Shown piece by piece: positions 1-7,028 of a stretch of DNA of 8,524 nt; within the stretch, counting starts at the first letter, position 1, and the number at the start of each line of letters is the position of its first letter. Below the pieces are notes generated by a model. It worked only from the letters and a program-made list of their open reading frames with translations. It was not told where the DNA came from and did not search any database. The position numbers and the translations under genes were made by a program. Source of the DNA: Adlercreutzia shanghongiae (GTDB taxonomy: Bacteria > Actinomycetota > Coriobacteriia > Coriobacteriales > Eggerthellaceae); NCBI RefSeq assembly GCF_035830635.1, contig NZ_JAYMFI010000038.1, positions 1 to 8,524 on the forward strand, read 5' to 3'.

Positions 1-57
1 TCTGCCTCCTGGTTGATCGAATCTAGACAACTCAATCATACCAACGGCAGGCGCCAT
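1..57 (-). CDS. Possible start of a divergent gene (edge fragment)
   Basis: On the minus strand an ATG at 57-55 opens 19 codons that stay open to the window edge, reading MAPAVGMIELSRFDQPGGR. A second ATG lies at 39-37. A weak purine stretch (AGAAGA) precedes the first ATG. If real, this would be the N-terminus of a gene transcribed away from the polysaccharide operon, and 58-355 would be a divergent intergenic region. The fragment is far too short to assign a family, and an open stretch of this size is expected by chance. I list it only so that the left neighbour can be checked. Confidence 0.15.
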   Translation of the reverse strand, partial: MAPAVGMIELSRFDQPGGR

Positions 58-337
58 GTCTTCTGGTATCTAGACTGTGCTGCTGTCAAAGTGCGCAAGA
101 GATTGTACGTTACCTCAAGTAGATATGCGTCTGTTGAGCTGCGTTGTTGCCAGCTTGCACCATGCTCTCTGCGGAAAAGAAAACAAGCTAGTCGATAGCT
201 GGTTTCTATTGGGGGTTCGAGCGGGCTGGCGCTGTCATCTATGAAAGCTCGCTTGGAGGAAAGACTACCTAGAGGATGGGTTAGAATAGGGGCTATGTTC
301 TGAGTGATTGCGCCAACTTTCGGGACGCTACTGGCGT

Positions 338-346
338 AGAGAGGAG
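338..346 (+). promoter_or_regulatory. Ribosome binding site deciding the first gene's start
   Basis: AGAGAGGAG is a strong Shine-Dalgarno match. It ends nine bases before the TTG at 356 and so supports that start rather than the upstream in-frame TTG at 308, which has no comparable site before it. Another in-frame TTG at 347 directly abuts the motif and is too close to be used. Confidence 0.75.
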
Positions 347-355
347 TTGATAGCT

Positions 356-1576
356 TTGAAAATACTCATGGTATGTCAAAGATATTGGCCCGAGCACTTT
401 CAAGTAACAGAGGTTTGCGAAGAACTTGCATCGCGCGGACATGAGGTTACGGCACTCGTGGGTTTGCCGAACTATCCCACAGGTGTTATACCAGCTGAAT
501 ATCTCGATGGGAAGAACAGACTTCAGGTTCGTAACAGTGTAAAAATAATTCGATGCGAAGAGGTTCCGCGATCGCGCGGAGTGCTTGGTCTGGCCAAGAA
601 TTATATCAGCTATGTAGTGTCTGCATGCTCTAAGGTGAAAGAATTGACGCCGGATTATGACCTGGTATTCTCGTATCAGCTCTCACCAGTTTTGATGGCC
701 GTGCCTGCCGTTAGCGCTAGCAAGAAGATGCGGTTGCCATTAGTGTTGTATTGCGCGGATATTTGGCCAGATGCTGTTAGAGCGATGCTTCCAAAACCCC
801 TCAGTTTTCTGATGCCGTTACTAAGAAGGATGAGCGCAAGGATATATCGGTCGTGTAGTGCAATTGCGGTTAATAGCAGCGAGTATATTCATGGTTTTTC
901 TGAAATGTTTGGCATAGGAGAGGATAGGCTAGTTTACATTCCACAGTATGCTGATGATGAATACTTAATAAATGACTTTAATAAAAATACTAATGATAAA
1001 GTACGATTTGCGATGATTGGCAATATCGGCAAGCTTCAGCATATGCAAACTTTAATGCAGGCAATTCGCAAACTCGGAAACCGAGGTGATTATGAGGTGC
1101 ATATAGTTGGCACTGGCTCTGCACTTGACTATTGTAAGGAATTCATCCAAGCGAACGGTCTGAGCAGCACTGTGTTTTTCCATGGGAGAAGGCCTTACGA
1201 AGAGATGCCGGACTACTACAAAATGGCAGACGCTTGCCTGCTGACTTTGCATGTGCCAGACGCACCTTGGATAAGTGCGACTCTTCCTAGTCGTTTGCAG
1301 GGCTATATGGCAGCAGGAAAACCCGTTATCGCCGCCATTGATGGGTCGGCTAAAGAGGTAATCGAAGACTCAGGATGCGGTTTAGCGGTTCCGGCGACAG
1401 ATTCTTCTGCGTTAGCCGACGTGATGCAGCTTTTTATTGAGGATAAGACCAGGTTCGAGAAGTGCGGATACAATGGCCGAGTTTATTTTAAAAAGCACTT
1501 TATGAAACAGCGGCACATGGATAACATAGAAGAGCTACTAATTAAGGTTGGCGCAAAAACGGAAGGTTCAATGTAA
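356..1576 (+). CDS. GT4 glycosyltransferase, WbuB-like
   Basis: A retaining GT-B glycosyltransferase (family GT4) of about 406 residues that would add a sugar from a nucleotide donor to the lipid-linked repeat unit at the cytoplasmic face of the membrane. The N-terminal acceptor domain starts with MKILMVCQRYWPEHF, carries GLPNYPTG (36-43) and an aromatic/acidic YCADIWPD (132-139). The C-terminal Rossmann domain begins near 217 with GNIGKLQ (222-228), has VGTGS (251-255), and a donor-site segment LPSRLQGYMAAGKPV (310-324) followed by a VIEDSGCGLAV loop (335-345). This is the WbuB-like form in which the usual E-x7-E pattern is replaced by LPSRLQ. I chose TTG 356 over TTG 308 because of its ribosome binding site and because the protein then begins with the typical MKIL strand. 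The stop overlaps the next start by one base (TAATG). Being next to the L-hexosamine genes, it is a good candidate to transfer their product; its exact donor is inferred, not shown. Confidence 0.9.
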   Translation: MKILMVCQRYWPEHFQVTEVCEELASRGHEVTALVGLPNYPTGVIPAEYLDGKNRLQVRNSVKIIRCEEVPRSRGVLGLAKNYISYVVSACSKVKELTPDYDLVFSYQLSPVLMAVPAVSASKKMRLPLVLYCADIWPDAVRAMLPKPLSFLMPLLRRMSARIYRSCSAIAVNSSEYIHGFSEMFGIGEDRLVYIPQYADDEYLINDFNKNTNDKVRFAMIGNIGKLQHMQTLMQAIRKLGNRGDYEVHIVGTGSALDYCKEFIQANGLSSTVFFHGRRPYEEMPDYYKMADACLLTLHVPDAPWISATLPSRLQGYMAAGKPVIAAIDGSAKEVIEDSGCGLAVPATDSSALADVMQLFIEDKTRFEKCGYNGRVYFKKHFMKQRHMDNIEELLIKVGAKTEGSM

Positions 1577-2622
1577 TGTCAATTTATGGCAATCGAGTGC
1601 TATTGATTACAGGTGGCACTGGTTCGTTTGGTCATGCGGTCCTCAAGCATTTTATGCATTCTGATATCGGCGAAGTCAGAATTTTTTCTCGTGATGAAAA
1701 GAAGCAGGATGATATGCGGCACTTATTGCAAGCTAGATATCCTGATCTTGCCGGAAAAGTTCGTTTTTATATCGGAGATGTACGTGATACGCGCTCAGTT
1801 CAGGATGTGATGAAAGGGGTGAACTTTATATTCCATGCTGCTGCGTTGAAGCAGGTTCCTTCTTGCGAGTTCTTTCCCATGCAGGCTGTCAATACCAACG
1901 TTATTGGTACAGACAATGTCTTACATGCGGCCATCGATGAAGGCGTCGAAAGGGTCGTGTGTCTTTCAACAGACAAGGCGGCTTATCCCATCAATGCTAT
2001 GGGAACTTCGAAGGCTATGATGGAGAAGATTATTTACGCAAATGCGCGTAATGGCGCTGGACGTACTACGATTTGTTGCACTCGTTATGGAAATGTGATG
2101 TGCAGTCGTGGCAGCGTAATACCGTTGTTTATTGATCAAATTCAGAATGGAATGCCCATTACAGTGACCGATCCTAATATGACGCGTTTTCTTATGAATC
2201 TTGACGAGGCGGTAGAGCTTGTTCAGTTTGCTTTCGAAAATGCCAACCCGGGAGATTTGTTTATTCAAAAGGCTGATGCAAGCACTATAGGCACGTTAGC
2301 GACTGCAGTGCAGCGTTTGTTCGGAGAGACTGGCGTTAATGTAATTGGGACAAGGCATGGCGAAAAACTATTTGAAACGTTGATGACCCGCGAAGAGAGC
2401 CTTAGGGCCGAGGACATGGGCCGCTACTTTAGAGTGCGTGCTGATACGCGTGATTTAAACTACGATAAGTTTATTGTTAAGGGCGACGTCAAAACTATGG
2501 CGGACGAATCTTATACGAGCCACAACACGAATAGACTCGATGTTGAGGGAACGATACAAAAGCTGCTCAGCGTCGATTTTGTTAGAGATCGCCTCGAGGG
2601 TATTGAAGTGGAGGCCGAATGA
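1576..2622 (+). CDS. fnlA: UDP-GlcNAc 4,6-dehydratase/5-epimerase (FnlA/CapE/WbjB type)
   Basis: An extended short-chain dehydrogenase/reductase of 348 residues, normal for FnlA/CapE/WbjB. It removes water across C4-C6 of UDP-GlcNAc using bound NADP and inverts C5, giving a UDP-2-acetamido-2,6-dideoxy-L-hexos-4-ulose, the first step to UDP-L-FucNAc or UDP-L-QuiNAc. The nucleotide-binding loop TGGTGSFG is at 12-19, FSRDEKKQ at 37-44, GDVRD at 67-71 and HAAALKQVP at 87-95. The catalytic region is LSTDKAAYPINAMGTSK (130-146). Here Met142-x3-Lys146 replaces the usual Tyr-x3-Lys, the Ser-Met-Lys arrangement known for WbjB and CapE, which distinguishes this enzyme from Tyr-type dehydratases such as FlaA1. 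RYGNVMCSRGSVIPLF and TDPNMTRF, also typical of the family, follow. GGAAGG at 1561-1566 precedes the ATG by nine bases. It overlaps the previous gene by one base and the next by four (ATGA). Confidence 0.95.
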   Translation: MSIYGNRVLLITGGTGSFGHAVLKHFMHSDIGEVRIFSRDEKKQDDMRHLLQARYPDLAGKVRFYIGDVRDTRSVQDVMKGVNFIFHAAALKQVPSCEFFPMQAVNTNVIGTDNVLHAAIDEGVERVVCLSTDKAAYPINAMGTSKAMMEKIIYANARNGAGRTTICCTRYGNVMCSRGSVIPLFIDQIQNGMPITVTDPNMTRFLMNLDEAVELVQFAFENANPGDLFIQKADASTIGTLATAVQRLFGETGVNVIGTRHGEKLFETLMTREESLRAEDMGRYFRVRADTRDLNYDKFIVKGDVKTMADESYTSHNTNRLDVEGTIQKLLSVDFVRDRLEGIEVEAE

Positions 2623-3494
2623 GATTTCTAGTTTTTGGCTCTTCTGGAATGGCCGGGCATTTGATATCTCGCTATTTGGTAGAGCGCGGACATTACGTTG
2701 AGGGGTTTTGTCGCCATCCTGCGGCTGATTACCGTGAAATATCTGGTGATGTCCGAGATACTGACCTGGTAGAAAAGGTTGTTTGTGAAGGAAATTATGA
2801 TGTAATAATTAACGCGATTGGAATTCTCAATCGAGATGCTGAACGCGATAAATCTCAGGCGGTTTTTGCCAATGCTTTCTTTCCTCACTATCTCGCCTCA
2901 CTTGTGCAATCGACGGAGTGTCGAATTTTTCACATGAGTACAGATTGCGTGTACCGAGGAAATACGGGACCCTATGATGAAATGTCTTTTCCAGATGGGA
3001 CCTCGTTTTACGATCGATCTAAAGCGCTAGGGGAGCTTTGTGACGATCACAATCTTACGTTTCGCAATTCAATCGTTGGGCCAGACATCAACCCTGCTGG
3101 TATTGGGCTGATGAATTGGTTTATGCAGCAAGAGGGTGAAGTTAAGGGATATAGCAACGCAATTTGGACTGGATTGACGACCCTAGAGCTTGCAAAGGCC
3201 ATGGAATACGCCGCTCTGTATGGCGGGTCGGGACTTGTTAACATGGTGCCCGAATGCGCAATAAGCAAATATGATCTCCTTGTGCTGTTCAATCGATATT
3301 TGTGCTCCGATTCCCTTACAGTCACCCCCTATTCCGATTTTAAGTTAGACAAAACTTTGATGCGTCGCAACTTTGCTATCGACTATCGACCATCAAGTTA
3401 TGAGGAGCAAATACGAGAGATTGCTGAATGGATTAGAAGTCACTGCAATCTGTACCCCCACTACAAGAGTTTCGGAAGAGGGACTAATGAATAA
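2619..3494 (+). CDS. RmlD/WbvR-like NDP-4-keto-6-deoxyhexose reductase, no cupin domain
   Basis: An SDR-superfamily NAD(P)H-dependent reductase of 291 residues that would reduce the 4-keto group made by the preceding dehydratase. The Rossmann loop is GSSGMAG (7-13), the RmlD-like GxxGMxG form rather than the TGAxGFxG form of CapF. Further motifs are GDVRD (43-47), NAIGILN (65-71), the catalytic MSTDCVY (106-112) and Tyr131-x3-Lys135 in YDRSKALGE, then NSIVGPD (150-156). CapF/WbjC proteins are about 370 residues because they carry a C-terminal cupin domain that epimerises C3; this protein ends where the SDR fold ends. It therefore resembles WbvR/QnlA, which reduces the intermediate directly to UDP-L-RhaNAc. 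The ATG overlaps the upstream stop (ATGA) behind GGAGG at 2610-2614, and the 3' end overlaps the next gene by eight bases. A generic annotation would be dTDP-4-dehydrorhamnose reductase, which is probably wrong on substrate here. No frameshift is seen. Confidence 0.88.
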   Translation: MRFLVFGSSGMAGHLISRYLVERGHYVEGFCRHPAADYREISGDVRDTDLVEKVVCEGNYDVIINAIGILNRDAERDKSQAVFANAFFPHYLASLVQSTECRIFHMSTDCVYRGNTGPYDEMSFPDGTSFYDRSKALGELCDDHNLTFRNSIVGPDINPAGIGLMNWFMQQEGEVKGYSNAIWTGLTTLELAKAMEYAALYGGSGLVNMVPECAISKYDLLVLFNRYLCSDSLTVTPYSDFKLDKTLMRRNFAIDYRPSSYEEQIREIAEWIRSHCNLYPHYKSFGRGTNE

Positions 3495-4605
3495 GCTGAA
3501 GCTGGCTACCGTAGTAGGAACAAGGCCCGAGCTAATCAAAATGAGCGAAATGATTAAGACCTTTGATCGTGTCTTTGATCATGTTCTGATTCATACGGGG
3601 CAAAATTATGACTATGAGCTGAACAAAGTCTTTTTTGATGATCTAGACCTCAAAGAACCTGACTATTATTTAAATGTCGTAGGAGATACTCTTGGGGAGA
3701 CAGTCGGTTCGATTATCTCGAAATCTTATAGCCTTTTCTCGGAAATAAAACCCGATGCTGTAGTCGTCTTGGGCGATACTAATTCTTGCCTATGCGTTAT
3801 AGCGGCTAAGCGTCTCAAGATACCGATTTTTCATCTTGAGGCAGGTAATCGTTGCTTTGACGAGAACCTCCCTGAAGAAGTCAATCGTAGGATTGTTGAC
3901 ACAACAAGCGATGTGAATCTTTGCTATTCGGAACATGCGAGGAGAAACTTGTTGGCGATGGCTGCTGATCCGGCAAGGACGTTCGTTGTGGGGTCGCCTA
4001 TGCGCGAAGTTCTTGCGCGCAATGCGGAAAAAATAGCCACGAGCACCGTTCTCAGCGATCTTTCGCTGCAACGCAAAAAATATATCCTGCTCTCAGCGCA
4101 TCGTGAAGAAAACATTGATAATGATAAAAAGTTTCACTCAATGGTTGAGGCCATTAACTGTATGGCTGATTATTTTGAAATGCCTGTTCTCTACAGTTTG
4201 CATCCGAGGTCGAGAAAAAGGATTGCAAATGAGGGAATTGAGTTCCACCCATTGGTGTCAATGCATAAGCCCTTTGGTTTTACTGATTACATTAGCCTCC
4301 AAAAGAATGCCTATTGCGTTGTGTCCGACAGCGGAACTTTGGCAGAAGAATCGGCAATTCTGAGTTTTCCGGCAGTATCCCTGAGAACTTCTACCGAAAG
4401 GCCAGAAGTTGTTGATAAGGGGACTTTCATTTTAGGGTGTCCGGATGCTCACAGCTTAATTCAGGCTATCAAAACTGAAACTGAGTTGGCGATCTCAGCT
4501 TCTCCAGTACCTGATTATGCCGACTGCGACACAAGTGCGAAAGTGGCGCGCATTATTCAGGGCTATACTCCCTTTGTGAATGCGACTGTGTGGCGGAAAC
4601 AGTGA
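3487..4605 (+). CDS. wecB: Non-hydrolysing UDP-N-acetylhexosamine 2-epimerase (WecB/FnlC/QnlB type)
   Basis: A cytoplasmic GT-B-fold epimerase of 372 residues that inverts C2 of a UDP-HexNAc through anti elimination of UDP and re-addition. In this operon it would convert UDP-L-RhaNAc to UDP-L-QuiNAc (or the corresponding precursor to UDP-L-FucNAc) rather than UDP-GlcNAc to UDP-ManNAc. Family motifs are GTRPELIKM (11-19), HTGQNYDYELN (36-46), GDTNSCL (96-102), HLEAGNRC (116-123), LPEEVNRR (128-135), SAHREENID (203-211) and, near the C-terminus, SDSGTLAEE and RTSTERPE. Asp97, Glu118, Glu131 and His205 match the catalytic residues of E. coli WecB. The ATG at 3487 is preferred over an in-frame start at 3373: the extra 38 residues would lie inside the reductase gene and match nothing in the family, and GGAAGAGGGA (3474-3483) lies just before 3487. 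It overlaps the reductase by eight bases and the next gene by four (GTGA). Confidence 0.92.
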   Translation: MNKLKLATVVGTRPELIKMSEMIKTFDRVFDHVLIHTGQNYDYELNKVFFDDLDLKEPDYYLNVVGDTLGETVGSIISKSYSLFSEIKPDAVVVLGDTNSCLCVIAAKRLKIPIFHLEAGNRCFDENLPEEVNRRIVDTTSDVNLCYSEHARRNLLAMAADPARTFVVGSPMREVLARNAEKIATSTVLSDLSLQRKKYILLSAHREENIDNDKKFHSMVEAINCMADYFEMPVLYSLHPRSRKRIANEGIEFHPLVSMHKPFGFTDYISLQKNAYCVVSDSGTLAEESAILSFPAVSLRTSTERPEVVDKGTFILGCPDAHSLIQAIKTETELAISASPVPDYADCDTSAKVARIIQGYTPFVNATVWRKQ

Positions 4606-5627
4606 AGATAATTGTGTTTGATGTCGCCGCTGATAGCGGCGGCGCTCTTTCAACTCTGTATTCCTTTGCCAATCGCGTCAAAACAGACGAGGAGAATGAA
4701 TATGTATTTGTTACGAGCGTGGCCTCCGTTCCAGAGGCTTCAAACATTGAATGCATTCAATATCCTTGGGTGAAGCAATCTTGGTTCCATAGACTCGCTT
4801 TTGATGCAATTGTAGCGCGACGGCTGATTGCATCGACGAAATCCGATGAGGCTGTGTCGCTTCAAAATATGCTCCTCCCTTTTTGCTCAATCCCCCAAAC
4901 AGTGTACTTGCAAACAGTTCTGCCTTCTGGCCTATCCGATTACAAAACTTCATTTTTAAGGGAACCTAAGCTCTGGGTTTATCAGAACGTAATAGGTAGA
5001 TTTATCGTGCGATCGCTTAAGCGGTGCTCGACGCTGGTCGTGCAGGCTGATTGGATAAAGCGGCGTTGTATCGATAGCCTGAATGTTGATGGTTGCTCTG
5101 TGGTGGTAGACAAAGAAAAGCTTTCGAAAGTTGAATGTTCAGATTGGAATCGAGAAAGATCTCATGACGAACCCTATATCTTTGCATATCCTGCAAGCGG
5201 GTTTTCCTATAAGAACCACGGGCTGATTGTCGACGCATTGAAGCAGCTCGACAGCGAGACATTAAAACGGATGGAAGTTATTTTCACGCTTGATGGAAAC
5301 GAGAATCGTTACACAAAAGGCCTCAAAAAAAAGGCGGCAGGTCTTCCAATTCAATTTTCAGGCTGGAAACCAAAAGAACAAATGAATTGCTTTTATGATA
5401 GGGTTGATTGCCTGCTGTTTCCGTCGACTCTTGAGACTGTTGGGTTGCCCCTGCTGGAGGCCAGATCGAAATTGATGCCTATCCTTGCACCGAATCTCGA
5501 TTATGCGTTGGACGTTCTTTCTGGGTATGAAAGAGTATCGTTCTTCGATCCTTCGGATTCTACGAGTCTCGCAAATTTGTTGCAGCAAAAAGTTACCTCT
5601 GCAAACTCAAATTGCAGGGGGCAATAA
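4602..5627 (+). CDS. GT4 glycosyltransferase
   Basis: A retaining GT-B glycosyltransferase of 341 residues, a little short for GT4 but with both domains present. The N-terminus MKIIVFDVAADSGGAL carries the glycine-rich acceptor-side loop. YLQTVLPSG (about 102-110) is a mid-domain motif common in polysaccharide GT4 enzymes. The C-terminal domain starts near 193 with IFAYPASGFSYKNH, continues through FSGWKPKEQM (252-261), and has the classical E-x7-E donor motif in FPSTLETVGLPLLEA with Glu278 and Glu286. I chose GTG 4602, which overlaps the epimerase stop as GTGA and gives the typical MKIIVFD beginning; GTG 4590 would add four residues and cannot be excluded. A purine-rich GGCGGA lies at 4592-4597. 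The gene ends three bases before the flippase start. Donor and acceptor cannot be told from sequence. Confidence 0.88.
   Translation: MKIIVFDVAADSGGALSTLYSFANRVKTDEENEYVFVTSVASVPEASNIECIQYPWVKQSWFHRLAFDAIVARRLIASTKSDEAVSLQNMLLPFCSIPQTVYLQTVLPSGLSDYKTSFLREPKLWVYQNVIGRFIVRSLKRCSTLVVQADWIKRRCIDSLNVDGCSVVVDKEKLSKVECSDWNRERSHDEPYIFAYPASGFSYKNHGLIVDALKQLDSETLKRMEVIFTLDGNENRYTKGLKKKAAGLPIQFSGWKPKEQMNCFYDRVDCLLFPSTLETVGLPLLEARSKLMPILAPNLDYALDVLSGYERVSFFDPSDSTSLANLLQQKVTSANSNCRGQ
5616..5621 (+). promoter_or_regulatory. wzx: Ribosome binding site of the flippase gene
   Basis: AGGGGG ends nine bases before the GTG at 5631 and lies inside the last codons of the preceding glycosyltransferase. It supports the GTG start, since no ATG occurs close by in frame. 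Confidence 0.6.
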
Positions 5628-5630
5628 GGC

Positions 5631-7028
5631 GTGGGAATTAAGGGGAACTTAAAACTTGTCATTACGGCTCAAGCCATTGTAATGCTTGCGTCGTTGGTGA
5701 AAGCGTTCGTGTTGCCGAAAATCCTAACTGTGGATTATTACTCCTTTTGGCAGGTCTATGTTCTATATTCAGGATATGTTGGTATTTTTTCTCTTGGATA
5801 TAGCGATGGGGTTTATTTGCTATATGGTGACAGGGAGTACAACAAGCTTCCGTTTAAGGAATTGCGAGCTACCAATCGACTGTTCGCGCTGATTCTGATG
5901 ATATTGACGGTATTGTTGGCGGGTTTAGTTATTTTGGCTGTGCATGAGCCGAACAAGCGGTCGGCGCTTTTATGGACAGTACTAGATATTCCTCCGGTTT
6001 GTTTAATTGGATTGGTGTTGTATATTTTCCAGATAACGAACCGTTTCTCTCAATATCGCCTGTATTCTGTTTTGGATAAAATACTAATAATAGCTGCTAT
6101 CGGGTTTCTTGCGTTTTTCGCGCCACCACTGCCGGGGCCGTATGAGGCCGCTGATTGCCTCGTAAAATATGTAATTTGCTTTGTTGTATTGGTCAAATTT
6201 CGCGAATTGTTTTTTGGCTCGGCTGTTTCTCTCAAGGTATGTGCAAAGAATTATTTGACTACGTCTAAAGTTGGCCTTAGTTTACTATTCGCGAATATGA
6301 TTGGAATGCTAGTTATTGGCGCGGGTAGAATAGTTGTGGAGCTATCGGGAGATGTGGCTTCATATGCATATTATTCATTTGGCGTGTCTGTCACTAATGT
6401 TTTACTTGCTTTTGTTACCGCGGCGAGTCTTGTTGTTTACCCTCATCTGAAACGCCTAGACTCTGCCCGCTATAGCAAGTACTTTCGAGATATTGAAAAG
6501 ATTGCCACTGTTGGCGCGTTGCTTTGCATAGGTTCGTATTTTATATTGAGCAAATTTGTGGACAGCGTATTCCCGGATTACAAGACACTCGTGAGTTACC
6601 TGCCATTTCTTCTATTGAGTGTTGCAGGGCAAATTAAAATGCAGGTGCTAAACAACTCTTTCTACAAGGCATTACGAATGGAAAAGCGCATGCTCGCGGC
6701 AAACGTTCAGAGCATAGCTTTATTTGTTCTTCTAGGGTTACCCGGGTATGTTCTTACCGGTAATGCATGGTTTATTGCATTTGGGACGGGGGTGGCGTTG
6801 ATTATTCGAAGTTGGATGTCTGAATTTGAGATTTGCAGAGTTTTGGATTCTTCGCTGTCCAAGACCACATTGTTCGAAATTGCGCTTAGCGTAGGGTTTT
6901 CACTGTCAGCTATTATATCGTTTTTTCAACAAGGTTACTCGTGCTGGCTGCCGCTCATTGCGTCTGCTTGCTTCGTTAGTGCAATTTATTTATTTGTTCG
7001 GTTTCGTCATCAAAGTGAATTGTCATGA
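5631..7028 (+). CDS. wzx: Wzx-like oligosaccharide flippase (MOP/PST family)
   Basis: A polytopic inner-membrane protein of 465 residues, the usual size for Wzx. It would flip the undecaprenyl-diphosphate-linked repeat unit from the cytoplasmic to the outer face of the membrane. About 12 to 14 hydrophobic segments are visible, roughly at residues 8-28, 40-64, 84-104, 113-133, 146-166, 177-190, 214-234, 246-270, 292-308, 320-338, 361-376, 378-393, 415-433 and 439-457. They are separated by short charged loops such as KRLDSARYSKYFRDIEK (274-290), as expected for the MOP (multidrug/oligosaccharidyl-lipid/polysaccharide) fold. A Wzy polymerase is also polytopic, but usually shows one large extracytoplasmic loop, which is absent here. 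The GTG start has a good ribosome binding site. The end overlaps the next start by four bases (ATGA). The gene is AT-rich relative to the right flank. Confidence 0.88.
   Translation: MGIKGNLKLVITAQAIVMLASLVKAFVLPKILTVDYYSFWQVYVLYSGYVGIFSLGYSDGVYLLYGDREYNKLPFKELRATNRLFALILMILTVLLAGLVILAVHEPNKRSALLWTVLDIPPVCLIGLVLYIFQITNRFSQYRLYSVLDKILIIAAIGFLAFFAPPLPGPYEAADCLVKYVICFVVLVKFRELFFGSAVSLKVCAKNYLTTSKVGLSLLFANMIGMLVIGAGRIVVELSGDVASYAYYSFGVSVTNVLLAFVTAASLVVYPHLKRLDSARYSKYFRDIEKIATVGALLCIGSYFILSKFVDSVFPDYKTLVSYLPFLLLSVAGQIKMQVLNNSFYKALRMEKRMLAANVQSIALFVLLGLPGYVLTGNAWFIAFGTGVALIIRSWMSEFEICRVLDSSLSKTTLFEIALSVGFSLSAIISFFQQGYSCWLPLIASACFVSAIYLFVRFRHQSELS

Larger units (their letters stand above)
1..355. 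other. Upstream region without a convincing gene
   Basis: This is the sequence before the first operon gene. One plus-strand frame is open from the window edge to 198, but its translation is rich in Arg and Cys, has no recognisable motif and no ribosome binding site, so I do not call it. Plus-strand genes ending at 16 or 26 in the other two frames cannot be excluded, since only a few codons would be inside the window. On the minus strand an ATG at 57-55 opens a frame that runs off the left edge. I found no convincing sigma-70 promoter with correct spacing, no ops/JUMPstart-like motif and no strong hairpin. The operon promoter may lie here or further upstream. Confidence 0.5.

Noticed and set aside
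21..75. Direct repeat ATCTAGAC at 21-28 and 68-75
   Set aside because: Only eight bases, two copies, with no shared flanks or known binding-site pattern.
13..198. Plus-strand frame of 61 codons, open from the window edge
   Set aside because: No ribosome binding site, Arg/Cys-rich composition typical of random translation, no motif.
186..200. AGCTA-GTCGA-TAGCT small inverted repeat considered as a terminator or operator
   Set aside because: Only a 5-bp stem with a 5-base loop and no T-run; easily expected by chance.
241..303. Short 20-codon reading frame (ATG at 241) just before the operon, considered as a leader peptide
   Set aside because: No ribosome binding site before it, no run of regulatory codons and no attenuator hairpin between it and the first gene.
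308..355. N-terminal extension of the first glycosyltransferase from TTG 308
   Set aside because: It lies across the Shine-Dalgarno site of the TTG at 356, and the extra 16 residues do not resemble the family N-terminus.
961..1003. Very AT-rich stretch inside the first glycosyltransferase gene, considered as an insertion scar
   Set aside because: It encodes the Asn/Asp/Lys-rich linker between the two GT-B domains, the frame is intact and variable linkers are normal there.
1966..2268. Minus-strand open frame of 100 codons within the dehydratase gene
   Set aside because: It is antisense to a well-conserved enzyme, with no ribosome binding site or recognisable protein features.
3373..3486. N-terminal extension of the 2-epimerase
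   Set aside because: It falls within the reductase coding sequence in another frame and adds 38 residues unlike the family; the ATG at 3487 has its own ribosome binding site.
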